Positions 51,974 through 60,658 of a DNA stretch of 64,000 nucleotides are shown piece after piece. The stretch comes from Gaiellasilicea sp963850995 (GTDB lineage Bacteria > Actinomycetota > Thermoleophilia > Gaiellales > Gaiellaceae). The stretch's first letter is position 1; each line of letters opens with the position of its first letter. The DNA lies in NCBI GenBank assembly GCA_963850995.1, contig CAWKNQ010000013.1, positions 434,001 through 498,000 on the forward strand. The letters are read 5' to 3'. The translations under genes were made by a program, and so were the position numbers. Under the pieces are notes generated by a model that worked only from the letters and a program-made list of their open reading frames with translations, did not search any database and had not been told where the DNA came from.

Positions 51974-53938
51974 TTACGTCCTGGAGCGCGCCGCCGCGGC
52001 GAGCTCTCCGGCCGGCGTCGTCTGGGGTCGCGTGACACCGGCAGCCGCGTAGGCGTCGTCCTCGTCCAGCGTCTCCTTCTCGAGCAGTGCACTCGCAAGC
52101 GCGTCGAGCCGCGCCCGATTCTCCGTCAGGAGGGTGACGACCTCGTCGTGTGCCCCGGCGACGATGCGCCGCACCTCGTCGTCGACGAGCTTCCGGGTCT
52201 CAGGTGCCACCTCGGATGCGCCAGGGAGGAACGGCCCTGACCCGTCACGGGGGAGCACGGAGATCGGCCCGAGCGCGTCGCTCATGCCCCACCGGCCAAC
52301 CATCTGCCGTGCGAGCGCGGTCAGCTGCTCGAGGTCGGACTCGGCGCCCGTGCTGATCTCACCGAGGACGATCTCCTCGGCGGCGCGACCGCCGAGGGCG
52401 CCCTTGATCTTCGCGAGGATCTCAGGCTCCAGGTAGCTGAAGCGGTCGGCGTCGGGGGCGGAGAACGTCACTCCCAGCGCCATCCCGCGCGGGATGATCG
52501 AGATCTTGCGCACCGGATCGGCGCCGGGCGTCAGCATCCCGACGATCGCGTGCCCACCCTCGTGGTATGCCGTCCGGCGACGATCCTCGTAGCTCATCAT
52601 CACCTGGCGCTCCGCGCCGAGGACGATCCGCTCGAGCGCGTCCGTGAAGTCGGCTTCCTCGACCACGTCGTGCTCGCGTCGGGCGGCGGTGAGCGCCGCC
52701 TCGTTCGCCAGGTTGGCGAGGTCGGCTCCGACCATTCCCGGCGTCGTCGCGGCGATACGTGCGAGGTCGACGTCGGGACCGAGCGGGATGCCGCGGGTGT
52801 GCACCCGAAGGATCGCCTCGCGCCCGTCACGGTCCGGCGGCTGGACTGCGACCCGGCGATCGAACCGCCCCGGCCGAAGAAGCGCCTGGTCGAGCACGTC
52901 GGGACGGTTCGTCGCCGCAAGGACGATCACGTTCGTCGCCGGGTCGAACCCGTCCATCTCGGTCAGGATCTGGTTCAGCGTCTGCTCCCGCTCGTCGTTG
53001 CCGCCGCTGAAGCCGGCCACGCCGCTCGTGCGCGAGCGGCCGATTGCGTCCAGCTCGTCGATGAAGACGATTGCCGGCGCGCTCTCTTCCGCCTCTTTGA
53101 ACAGGTCGCGCACGCGCGCCGCTCCGACCCCCACGATCGCCTCGACGAACTCGGACGCCGACAGCGAGAAGAACGGCACGTCGGCCTCCCCTGCAACCGC
53201 GCGCGCAAGCAGCGTCTTGCCCGTCCCCGGAGGCCCGGAGAGCAGGACGCCGTGCGGGATCCGGGCGCCCAGCTTGCGGTACTTGTCCGGCTTACGGAGG
53301 AAGTCGACGACCTCGCTCAGCTCGTCCTTGGCCTCCTCGATCCCGGCGACGTCCGCGAAGGTGACCTTGTCTCCCGAAGCCTCGTAACGGCGGGCGCGCG
53401 ACCGTCCGAAGGCGCCGAGGGCATTCTGCGCGTTGCCAGCTCTCCGGAACAGCCAGAAGAGCAGGAAGACGAACAGGATCGTCGGCCCGAAGCCGACCAG
53501 CAGCGTCTGCCACCATGGCCCACCGGTATCGAGCGGGTCGGCGTTGACCGTGACGTCATTCTCCTGGAGCAGCTGGGAGAGCTCGTCCGTATTGGCGAAC
53601 GCGGGAATCTCCGTCCGGAATCCTGTCGTCGGCTCCGAATCCTCGAAGGTCACCTCTCTTCTGAAGGCGCCCTGGATGTCCGTCCCCTTGGATGTGATCT
53701 CCTCGACGTTGCGCTCCTGCACCTGTTGCAGGAAGAACGGGCTGTACGGAACACGCACCCGCGATTCAGGCCCCATCGCCCAGCTGGCGATGAGCAGGTT
53801 GAGGGCAAGCGCCGCGAGGACGAAAACGATCCAGCTGGGAGAAAGCCGAAACCTGGGATTCTGAGGCGGCGTCGGCGACGATCCTCGTGCCCTGGGCGGC
53901 GGCGTCTCGACTGCGCGGTCGTCGCCCTGCTGGGCCAT
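51974..53938 (-). CDS. ftsH: ATP-dependent zinc metalloprotease FtsH
   Basis: 654 residues. A proline-rich cytoplasmic tail, first membrane helix (PSWIVFVLAALALNLLIASW), an extracytoplasmic FtsH_ext domain, second helix (LVGFGPTILFVFLLFWLFRR), AAA domain with LLSGPPGTGKTLLARAVAGE and APAIVFIDELDAIGR, the SRH region ATNRPDVLDQALLRPGRFDR, and the peptidase motif HEGGH (H459-H463) with a later Asp in ESDLEQLTALA. Membrane protein quality control. Its start is 35 nt from the DUF2007 gene stop. Confidence 0.95.
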   Translation of the reverse strand: MAQQGDDRAVETPPPRARGSSPTPPQNPRFRLSPSWIVFVLAALALNLLIASWAMGPESRVRVPYSPFFLQQVQERNVEEITSKGTDIQGAFRREVTFEDSEPTTGFRTEIPAFANTDELSQLLQENDVTVNADPLDTGGPWWQTLLVGFGPTILFVFLLFWLFRRAGNAQNALGAFGRSRARRYEASGDKVTFADVAGIEEAKDELSEVVDFLRKPDKYRKLGARIPHGVLLSGPPGTGKTLLARAVAGEADVPFFSLSASEFVEAIVGVGAARVRDLFKEAEESAPAIVFIDELDAIGRSRTSGVAGFSGGNDEREQTLNQILTEMDGFDPATNVIVLAATNRPDVLDQALLRPGRFDRRVAVQPPDRDGREAILRVHTRGIPLGPDVDLARIAATTPGMVGADLANLANEAALTAARREHDVVEEADFTDALERIVLGAERQVMMSYEDRRRTAYHEGGHAIVGMLTPGADPVRKISIIPRGMALGVTFSAPDADRFSYLEPEILAKIKGALGGRAAEEIVLGEISTGAESDLEQLTALARQMVGRWGMSDALGPISVLPRDGSGPFLPGASEVAPETRKLVDDEVRRIVAGAHDEVVTLLTENRARLDALASALLEKETLDEDDAYAAAGVTRPQTTPAGELAAAARSRT

Positions 53939-53973
53939 AGCTCTAGGTTACTCCGCGCGTAGCCGTTCTCTGG

Positions 53974-54210
53974 CTACTCGGAGGGCTGCTCACGAGCTGA
54001 GCTGATGACTTCCCGAGCCGACTCGACGTCCTCCGCGCCGACCACGACTTCGAATGGGCCGGTGACCGACAGCCCGTCGGACGCGCCGGCGCCCACGTCC
54101 GTCTGACGCGGGTGGCACTCGATCCCTGCGCTGCGCAGCAGGCCGCAGATGACCTCGGCTTCCTGCTCCGTCGCCACCACGTCAATTACCACGAATCCGT
54201 CACGAGCCAT
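53974..54210 (-). CDS. DUF2007-like putative signal-transducing protein
   Basis: 78 residues. VVIDVVATEQEAEVICGLLR, SAGIECHPRQ, GPFEVVVGAEDVESAREVIS is the small ferredoxin-like DUF2007 pattern in which the SAGI turn is conserved. Two nucleotides separate it from the thioredoxin-like gene stop. Function unknown. Confidence 0.75.
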   Translation of the reverse strand: MARDGFVVIDVVATEQEAEVICGLLRSAGIECHPRQTDVGAGASDGLSVTGPFEVVVGAEDVESAREVISSAREQPSE

Positions 54211-54212
54211 GG

Positions 54213-55220
54213 CTAGCCGAAGGTTAACGCGTAGGCCTCGACGCCGGGGGCGTCAAAGGCGATCTCGAATGTGCGGTCGTCGATCGATCCCGGCTGACGG
54301 ATCAGTTGGTAGAGCCGGGGTTCTACAAGCGCTCCGCTGCCCTGTTCGTCGACGTCCAGCCCGTGCGCTGCGCCGGGCGCTTCGCCGTCGACCAGCACCT
54401 GAAACGGGACGTCCGTGCCCGCCCGCGAGCGCAGGACGAGATGGACATCGCGGGCATGGAAGCGGAAGACGATTCGCCCGCCGGCTTCGTTCAGCACGCT
54501 CGCCCGCTCCTCTATCGTCCAGTTTCCGGCCAGGGCCCAGGTGTTGAGCTGCAACGACTCGGGCGCGACGTAGCCGCGAGGCTCGTCGTACGCGACACCG
54601 TCGGGAGCGTCGAGGTTCACCCCCTGCTGGTAACCGAGGTAGCTCTCGGGCGAGCCCAGGTTCGTCCAGTCGGCTTGCGCCTCCAAGCCCTCCGCGGTGA
54701 CGGAGACGAGCTCTTCGTCGATCCCCTCGCTTCCGGCCTCGCGCAGCAGGTGCTGGATCATCCCCTCACCGTCGTCGTACTCGCCCTCGCCGAAGTGGTG
54801 GTACCGGATCCGGCCCTCTGCATCTGCGAGGTAGACGGCCGGCCAGTACCGGTTCTCGAACGCGCTCCAGACCCCGTAGTCGCTGTCGAGAGCGATCGGG
54901 TACTCGACCCGCATGGCTTGCGCGGCCTCGCGTACGTTTTCGACGTCGCGCTCGAACGGGAACTCCGGCGTGTGGACGCCGATGACGACCAGGCCTCGAT
55001 CACGGTACTTCTCGGACCATGCGCGAACGAAGGCCAGCGTGCGGAGCCAGTTGATGCAGGTGTACGTCCAGAAGTCGGCGAGAACGACCTTTCCAGCCAG
55101 ATCCTCCAGAGTGAGCGGGGACGAGTTCAGCCAGCCGGTCGCCCCTTCGAAACCGGGCAGGCGACCCTCGACGGGCAACGGGGCCGTGCGCGGGTGGCGG
55201 CGCGCGCCGAAGATGCTCAC
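54213..55220 (-). CDS. Thioredoxin-like redoxin protein with C-terminal DipZ-type domain
   Basis: 335 residues, GTG start. LEDLAGKVVLADFWTYTCIN with WLRTLAFVRAWSEKYRDRGL is the thioredoxin fold; only C55 of the CxxC pair is present (CINW). VVIGVHTPEFPFERDVENVR and ENRYWPAVYLADAEGRIRYH complete it. Residues 180-335 (ESYLGYQQGVNLDAPDG, LALAGNWTIEERASVLNEAG-type block) resemble the Thioredoxin_10 beta-sandwich seen after this domain in DipZ-like proteins. No signal peptide. A single cysteine suggests a mixed-disulfide or peroxidase-like rather than dithiol role. Confidence 0.8.
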   Translation of the reverse strand: MSIFGARRHPRTAPLPVEGRLPGFEGATGWLNSSPLTLEDLAGKVVLADFWTYTCINWLRTLAFVRAWSEKYRDRGLVVIGVHTPEFPFERDVENVREAAQAMRVEYPIALDSDYGVWSAFENRYWPAVYLADAEGRIRYHHFGEGEYDDGEGMIQHLLREAGSEGIDEELVSVTAEGLEAQADWTNLGSPESYLGYQQGVNLDAPDGVAYDEPRGYVAPESLQLNTWALAGNWTIEERASVLNEAGGRIVFRFHARDVHLVLRSRAGTDVPFQVLVDGEAPGAAHGLDVDEQGSGALVEPRLYQLIRQPGSIDDRTFEIAFDAPGVEAYALTFG

Positions 55221-55249
55221 CTCAGGACCGCCTGTCGGCGGTCCTGAGG
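55220..55249 (-). terminator. Perfect 13-bp hairpin between the epoxide hydrolase and the thioredoxin-like gene
   Basis: CCTCAGGACCGCC and GGCGGTCCTGAGG flank a 4-nt loop. On the minus strand it lies 32 nt after the epoxide hydrolase stop and ends exactly at the GTG start of the thioredoxin-like gene. The AAAGGAG ribosome-binding motif lies on the far side of the stem (about 55252-55258). It may stop transcription, control translation, or both. Confidence 0.7.
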
Positions 55250-55280
55250 TAGCTCCTTTCGAGGCGAGGCCACTACCGGA

Positions 55281-56489
55281 TTAGTCGCTGCGCAGTGAGC
55301 TGAATGCGGCCCGCAGCTCGGTGGAGAAGAGCTCCGGCTCCTCCCAGGCGGCGAAGTGGCCGCCCTTGTCGGCCTCGTTGAAGTAGGCGAGGTCGGGGTA
55401 GACCGCCTCGACCCAGCTCCGGGGCGACGCCCAGATCTCGCCGGGGAACGTCGTGAAGCCGACCGGCACGGTGACCGCCGGAGGAGGTTGGCCGCTCGCA
55501 AGCGCAGCGGCCAGCGCTCGTCCGTCCTCCCAGTACGACCGGGCCGCCGACGCTGCCGTGCCGGTGAGCCAGTACAGCGTGATGTTGTCGACGATGCTCT
55601 CCCGGGTGAGATTGCCCACGGGCTCGCCGTCGACAAACGCGCGGGAGATCTTGTAGTAGCTGTCCGTGTCGTGGTCGAGCAACCAGGCCGCCAGCGCGAC
55701 GGGCGAATCCAGCAGGGCGTAGCCGATCGTCTGTGGCCGCGTTGCCATCTCGAGGAAGTAGCCGAAGCCGTCCTGCCTGAACTTCGCAACCGCCTCGGCA
55801 GCTGCGCGTTCCTGTTCGGATTCCTTGGGCAGGTGATCGCCGATTGCGAGCACCGCCGTGAGCAGGTTCAGGTGGTAGCCGACCAAACCCTCGACCGCCT
55901 GGCGGCCCATCAGGTCCGTGACGAGGGCACCCACGTCGCCGCCCTGGGCGACGTAGCGGGTGTAGCCGAGGCGGTGCATCAGCTCCGCCCACGCGCGTGC
56001 CGTGCGGCCGGAATCCCAGCCGAGCTCGGTCGGCTCGCCCGAGAAGCCGTAGCCAGGCAAGGACGGCAGCACCAGGTGGAATGCGTCCTCGGCGTCTCCG
56101 CCGTGCGCAGTCGGGTCGGTGAGGGGGCCGACGGTCTCGAGCAGCTCGATGACGGACCCGGGCCAGCCGTGCGTCATGATCAGCGGCAACGCGTTCTCGT
56201 GCGGCGACTTGACGTGGATGAAGTGGATGGCGACCCCGTCGATCTCGGTCGTGAATTGCGGGAGCGCGTTGAGCTTCGCCTCGGCCTTGCGCCAGTCGTA
56301 GTCGGTCGTCCAGTAGCGGGCGAGCTCCTTCATCGTCGCCAGCTGGACGCCGTGCGACCGGTCTTCTACGAGCTCCTTGCTGGGCCAGCGCGTCGCCGCG
56401 ATGCGCCGGCGCAAGTCGTCGATCTGCTCCTCTGGAATCTCGACGTGGAAGGGCAGGACCTCTGTGGCGGTCTCGACGGTGCTACTCAT
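55281..56489 (-). CDS. Epoxide hydrolase (EHN-type), paralog 1
   Basis: 402 residues. N-terminal EHN domain (FHVEIPEEQIDDLRRRIAAT, DYDWRKAEAKLNALPQFTTE), lid and alpha/beta-hydrolase core: HGWPGSVIELLETVGPLTDP, LPSLPGYGFSGEPTELGWDS, nucleophile D185 in AQGGDVGALVTD, and GGHFAAWEEPELFSTELRAA with the catalytic His. The residue after the nucleophile is Val where the family usually has Trp. It resembles microsomal-type epoxide hydrolases. Adjacent paralog 2 shares most blocks (tandem duplication). AAAGGAGG precedes the start. Confidence 0.88.
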   Translation of the reverse strand: MSSTVETATEVLPFHVEIPEEQIDDLRRRIAATRWPSKELVEDRSHGVQLATMKELARYWTTDYDWRKAEAKLNALPQFTTEIDGVAIHFIHVKSPHENALPLIMTHGWPGSVIELLETVGPLTDPTAHGGDAEDAFHLVLPSLPGYGFSGEPTELGWDSGRTARAWAELMHRLGYTRYVAQGGDVGALVTDLMGRQAVEGLVGYHLNLLTAVLAIGDHLPKESEQERAAAEAVAKFRQDGFGYFLEMATRPQTIGYALLDSPVALAAWLLDHDTDSYYKISRAFVDGEPVGNLTRESIVDNITLYWLTGTAASAARSYWEDGRALAAALASGQPPPAVTVPVGFTTFPGEIWASPRSWVEAVYPDLAYFNEADKGGHFAAWEEPELFSTELRAAFSSLRSD

Positions 56490-56505
56490 GAACGTCCTCC
56501 TTTGT

Positions 56506-57717
56506 TTAACGCAGTGAGCGGAACGCTGCGCGGAGCTCCTCGGTGAAGAGCTGCGGCTGCTCCCAGGCGGCGAAGTGGCCGCCCTTCTCGACCTCGTTGA
56601 AGTAGATGAGGTTGGTGTAGGCCCGCTCGGCCCAGCTGCGCGGCGCCTGATACTGCTCGCCCGGAAAGACAGTCACGGCAACCGGGATGGACACGCCTTT
56701 CACGTTGAAGAAGCCACCCTTGTATTCCCAATAGAGACGAGACGCAGAGACCCCCGTGTTCGTCAGCCAGTAGAGCGTGATGTTGTCGAGGATCTCGTCA
56801 CGCGTCAGTTCGCCCATGTCGCTCGTCGTCCGGTCGAGAGCGGAGACGACCGCCGCGGCCGGCTGCCCGTCGGCATCGTTGTGGTCGAGGAGCCAGGCGG
56901 CCAGGCCGACGGGCGAGTCCGCGATGCCGTACAAGGTTTGCGGGCGCGTCGCCATCATCCTGGCGTACTCGACCTGCGCGTACGTCCTGATCAGCTGCTC
57001 GTAGGCACGTCGTTCCTGGGCCGAGAGACCGGACGGCGGAGGTTCGCCCGCCAGGGAAGCCTTGTCAACGTCGGCTGGAACCGTTGCAGGCATGTTCGTG
57101 TGGATGCCGAGCAGTCCGGCAGGTGCCTGCAGGCCCATCTGATCGACGACGAACGCACCCCAGTCGCCTCCCTGGGCGACGTAGCGGCTGTAGCCGAGGC
57201 GCTGCATCAACTCTGCCCAGGCTCGACCCATGCGCTCCGGGCCCCAACCGCTGCTCGTCGGCTTCCCCGAGAACCCGTACCCCGGCATCGACGGAACCAC
57301 GACGTCGAAGGCGTCCGCTGCGCTCGCGCCGTGCGCCGTGGGATCGGTGAGCGGCGCGATGATCTTCAGCTGCTCTATGATCGAGCCCGGCCAGCCGTGA
57401 TTGACGATGAGCGGCAACGCGTCGTCATGTTGTGAACGAACGTGAATGAAGTGGATGTCGAGGCCGTCGATCTCGGTAACGAATTGCGGTAGGGCGTTGA
57501 GCTTCGCCTCGCACGTGCGCCAGTCATACTCCGTTTCCCAATAGCGCGCGAGTTTCTGCATCGTCGCGAGCTGCACACCTTGCGACTCATCTGCGACGGT
57601 CTCCTTCTCGGGCCACTGCGTGGCCGCGATGCGTCGACGGAGGTCGTCCAGGGCCGCCTCCGGAATGTCGACGTGGAAGGGGCGGATCTCGATCGCGGTC
57701 TCGACGGTGCTACTCAT
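56506..57717 (-). CDS. Epoxide hydrolase (EHN-type), paralog 2
   Basis: 403 residues from ATG at 57717 with GGAGG 7 nt ahead. Same layout as paralog 1: FHVDIPEAALDDLRRRIAAT, HGWPGSIIEQLKIIAPLTDP, VPSMPGYGFSGKPTSSGWGP, nucleophile D185 in AQGGDWGAFVVD, and GGHFAAWEQPQLFTEELRAA. The first 35 residues and the last 30 are nearly the same in both copies, while the lid differs, so substrate ranges may differ. Probable detoxification of epoxides in the cytoplasm. Confidence 0.9.
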   Translation of the reverse strand: MSSTVETAIEIRPFHVDIPEAALDDLRRRIAATQWPEKETVADESQGVQLATMQKLARYWETEYDWRTCEAKLNALPQFVTEIDGLDIHFIHVRSQHDDALPLIVNHGWPGSIIEQLKIIAPLTDPTAHGASAADAFDVVVPSMPGYGFSGKPTSSGWGPERMGRAWAELMQRLGYSRYVAQGGDWGAFVVDQMGLQAPAGLLGIHTNMPATVPADVDKASLAGEPPPSGLSAQERRAYEQLIRTYAQVEYARMMATRPQTLYGIADSPVGLAAWLLDHNDADGQPAAAVVSALDRTTSDMGELTRDEILDNITLYWLTNTGVSASRLYWEYKGGFFNVKGVSIPVAVTVFPGEQYQAPRSWAERAYTNLIYFNEVEKGGHFAAWEQPQLFTEELRAAFRSLR

Positions 57718-57807
57718 GAGGACCTCCGTTCCGGAAGGGCGCGGGCGACGACCTCCTCTCTGGCGGAACCTCGCCAGACTACTCCTGCCGACCGGGCCTT
57801 GCAACGA

Positions 57808-59142
57808 ATGACACCAGATCGACACCAGGACCACCACGTCGTCGTCGTCGGCGGAGGTTTCGGCGGCCTGCAGGCGGTGTCGAAGCTGCGGCGTGCGCCG
57901 GTCGAGGTCACGCTCGTCGACCGGCGCAATTTCCATCTCTTCCAGCCGCTCACCTACCAGGTCGCGACCGGGGCGCTCTCGCCCGGCGAGATCGCTTATC
58001 CCCTCCGGGCGATCTTCAAGCGCGACCGCAACGTCCGCGTCTTGCTGGCCGAGGTCGCCGACTTCGACCTCGACGGGCGTGAGCTGCGCCTACGCTCCGT
58101 CGGGGCGGTGCCGGCGCCTGAACGGCTCGGCTACGACACGCTGATCGTCGCCGGCGGCTCGCACTACTCGTACTTCGGCCACGAGGAATGGCGGCTGCAC
58201 GCCGCCGAGGTCAAGTCGCTCGAGAGTGCACTCGCCGTTCGCAGCCGGCTCCTCGCCGCCTTCGAGGCCGCCGAGGGCGAGCCGAACGCAGCGGCACGAG
58301 ACGCGTGGCTCACGTTCGTCGTCGTCGGCGCCGGCCCCACCGGCGTCGAGATGGCCGGCCAGATCGCCGAGCTGGCGCGGGACACGCTGCGGCGTGACTT
58401 CCGCAGCATGGATCCGCGCCGCGCCCGCATCCTGCTCATCGAGGCCGCCGATCGTGTACTGACGAGCTTCCCACCCTCGCTGTCGGCGAAGGCCGAGCGG
58501 TCGCTCCAGCGCCTCGGCGTAACCGTCCTCACAGGCCGCACCGTGACCGGGATCGACGCTGCCGGCGTGACGCTCGAGGGCGGAGAGCGTCGCGAGGAGC
58601 GGATCGCCAGCCGCACCGTCGTTTGGGCTGCCGGAGTCACCGCGTCCGGCCTCGCCGGCAAGCTCGCCGACCTGACTGGAGCCGAGCGTGACCGCGCCGG
58701 ACGCGTGACCGTCGAAGCCGACCTCACCCTTCCCGGGCACCCGGAGGTATTCGCGATCGGCGACATGGTCCGCGTCCGTGACCCGGGCGGCGAGACCGTC
58801 GTGCTGCCGGGTGTCGCACCCGTCGCGATGCAGCAAGGGCGATACGCGGCCAGCGTCGTCCGCGCGCGACTACGAGGGCGCCAGCACGACGCCTTCCGCT
58901 ACCGCGACAAGGGCAACCTGGCCACGATCGGGCGAGCGGCGGCAGTCGCCGACATCAAAGGGATCCGGCTCAGCGGCTTTCCCGCCTGGGCAACTTGGCT
59001 GCTCGTGCACCTGCGGTACCTGATCGGCTTCCAGAATCGGCTGCTCGTCCTCATCCGCTGGTCGTTCAGCTTCGCGACCCACGGTCGCGGCGCCCGACTC
59101 ATCACAGACGCTTCGGCCCCGAGCGAACAGCGCGACGACTGA
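57808..59142 (+). CDS. NAD(P)H dehydrogenase type II (NDH-2-like flavoprotein)
   Basis: 444 residues from ATG at 57808. FAD site VVVVGGGFGGLQAVSKLRRA, the quinone-side block NFHLFQPLTYQVATGALSPG, NAD site FVVVGAGPTGVEMAGQIAEL, and FAIGDMVRVRDPGGETVVLP with GVAPVAMQQGRYAA. A C-terminal hydrophobic/amphipathic tail (GFPAWATWLLVHLRYLIGFQ) would hold it to the membrane, as in NDH-2. Single-subunit NADH:quinone oxidoreductase that does not pump protons. Divergent from the epoxide hydrolases. Confidence 0.88.
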   Translation: MTPDRHQDHHVVVVGGGFGGLQAVSKLRRAPVEVTLVDRRNFHLFQPLTYQVATGALSPGEIAYPLRAIFKRDRNVRVLLAEVADFDLDGRELRLRSVGAVPAPERLGYDTLIVAGGSHYSYFGHEEWRLHAAEVKSLESALAVRSRLLAAFEAAEGEPNAAARDAWLTFVVVGAGPTGVEMAGQIAELARDTLRRDFRSMDPRRARILLIEAADRVLTSFPPSLSAKAERSLQRLGVTVLTGRTVTGIDAAGVTLEGGERREERIASRTVVWAAGVTASGLAGKLADLTGAERDRAGRVTVEADLTLPGHPEVFAIGDMVRVRDPGGETVVLPGVAPVAMQQGRYAASVVRARLRGRQHDAFRYRDKGNLATIGRAAAVADIKGIRLSGFPAWATWLLVHLRYLIGFQNRLLVLIRWSFSFATHGRGARLITDASAPSEQRDD

Positions 59143-59170
59143 GCGGCCGTCGGTCGATCGCATCGCGGAC

Positions 59171-59848
59171 TCAGTCGAGCGCGGCCGCCTGGAAGCGCTC
59201 GGGCCTCGGCCGCTTGACGCGGAAGGCGTCCGCCTCGCGGGCGGCGCCGAGGACCGCGGCATAGCGGGCGAGACGCTGGCCCTGGTAGCGGGCGACCGCG
59301 AGCGCTTTCTCGTCGGGACCCTCGACCCTCTTGCCGCTCGTGTACGAGGTGCCATACGGGTTGCCCCCGGCGTTGAACACCTCGCTCGCCGTGTAGCCGA
59401 GCGGGAGGATGAGCATGCCCCAGTGGTAGAGGGTGTTGCTGAGGGCAAGGATCGTGGACTCCTGCCCGCCGTGCGTCGTCATCGAGGCGGTGAAGGCGGT
59501 CGCCACCTTGTCGGCGAGCTTGCCCTCCTGCCAGAGCCGCCCCGCCTGGTCCATGAACTGCTTCAGCTGTGCCGCGACGTTGCCGAACCGCGTCGGAGTG
59601 CCGAACGCGACGCCGTCCGCCCACTCCAGATCGTCGAGGCTCGCGACCGGCTCGTCTTCGACCTCCGAGCGATGCCTGCCCCAGTACTGGTTCTGGGAGA
59701 TGATCAGCTCCGAGGCGAGCTCCTCGACGTGGCGGATCCGCACCTCAGCCCCCTCACCTCCTGCTCCCTCGGCGAGCGCGTGTGCGAGGCGGTGCACGTT
59801 GCCGGTCGCGCTGTAGTAGACGACGGCGATTCGGGCCGGTCTCGTCAT
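59171..59848 (-). CDS. NAD(P)H:quinone oxidoreductase, WrbA type
   Basis: 225 residues. Flavodoxin-like FMN loop VVYYSATGNVHRLAHALAEG, WADGVAFGTPTRFGNVAAQL, KQFMDQAGRLWQEGKLADKV, ASMTTHGGQESTILALSNTL and LPLGYTASEVFNAGGNPYGT identify WrbA. The C-terminal tail is about 20 residues longer than usual (VKRPRPERFQAAALD). Two-electron quinone reduction, protective against redox cycling. Confidence 0.92.
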   Translation of the reverse strand: MTRPARIAVVYYSATGNVHRLAHALAEGAGGEGAEVRIRHVEELASELIISQNQYWGRHRSEVEDEPVASLDDLEWADGVAFGTPTRFGNVAAQLKQFMDQAGRLWQEGKLADKVATAFTASMTTHGGQESTILALSNTLYHWGMLILPLGYTASEVFNAGGNPYGTSYTSGKRVEGPDEKALAVARYQGQRLARYAAVLGAAREADAFRVKRPRPERFQAAALD

Positions 59849-59881
59849 CGCAGCGCTTCGACTTCCTCTGCGGAAGCGTGC

Positions 59882-60439
59882 CTAGCCCGGGACCGATTCG
59901 GTTCGGCGCGGGAGAACCCAATCGGGCCGTGGAAAGTGGCAGGTGTACCCGTTCGGATACCGCTCGAGATAGTCCTGATGCTCGGGCTCAGCTTCCCAGA
60001 ACGGCCCGGCCGGCGTCACCTCGGTGACGACCTTCCCGGGCCAGAGGCCCGAAGCATCAACGTCGGCGATCGTGTCGTCGGCCACCCGGCGCTGTTCCTC
60101 GTCGAGATAGAAGATCGCCGAGCGATAGCTCGTCCCGACGTCGTTGCCCTGACGGTTCCGCGTTGTCGGATCGTGGATCTGGAAGAAGAGCTCCAGCAGG
60201 TCTCGATACGAGATCTGCTCGGGGTCGAAGACGATCTCGATCGCCTCGGCGTGCGTACCGTGGTTGCGGTACGTCGCGTTCGCGACGTCGCCGCCGCTGT
60301 AGCCCACCCTCGTCGACAGAACGCCCGGTCTTTTCCCGATGAGATCCTGCATGCCCCAGAAGCAGCCGCCGGCAAGGATCGCCGTCTCGGCTCCGTCCAC
60401 GTGCGCCACCTCCTCATTCAACGAGCCGTTGTAGCTCAC
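59882..60439 (-). CDS. msrA: Peptide methionine-S-sulfoxide reductase
   Basis: 185 residues, GTG start. The catalytic motif LAGGCFWGMQDLIGKRPGVL with C26, then RVGYSGGDVANATYRNHGTH, AEAIEIVFDPEQISYRDLLE, FFQIHDPTTRNRQGNDVGTS and YRSAIFYLDEEQ. No resolving cysteine is seen near the C-terminus other than one in GYTCHFP. Repairs oxidised methionine in the cytoplasm. Confidence 0.93.
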   Translation of the reverse strand: MSYNGSLNEEVAHVDGAETAILAGGCFWGMQDLIGKRPGVLSTRVGYSGGDVANATYRNHGTHAEAIEIVFDPEQISYRDLLELFFQIHDPTTRNRQGNDVGTSYRSAIFYLDEEQRRVADDTIADVDASGLWPGKVVTEVTPAGPFWEAEPEHQDYLERYPNGYTCHFPRPDWVLPRRTESVPG

Positions 60440-60658
60440 TGTATCCGGCAGCGCCGACTCACCGACTGTCGCGCTGAACGCTCGATGTCTCAGGCCGGGC
60501 CTGGCATCGCGCCCCAGTTGGGGTCTCGCCCGATACCGGGCGCTCGGCTTGGCGACCCATCATCGGCGAGAGCGTGTCGCAGGGGGTGCAATCACCGAGC
60601 CGGTTGAGTTCGATGGTGCGGTCGTACGATACGCAGGACACGAAACAGGAGGTAGGAG
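60440..60658. other. Non-coding gap between msrA and the molybdoenzyme operon
   Basis: 219 nt holding two divergent promoters. I see no open frame, tRNA or strong hairpin. Before the plus-strand operon AGGAGG lies 6-11 nt from the ATG at 60659 (ACAGGAGGTAGGAG). A TTGAGT...TACGAT pair (60605 to about 60631) is too tightly spaced to call a promoter with confidence. Confidence 0.5.
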
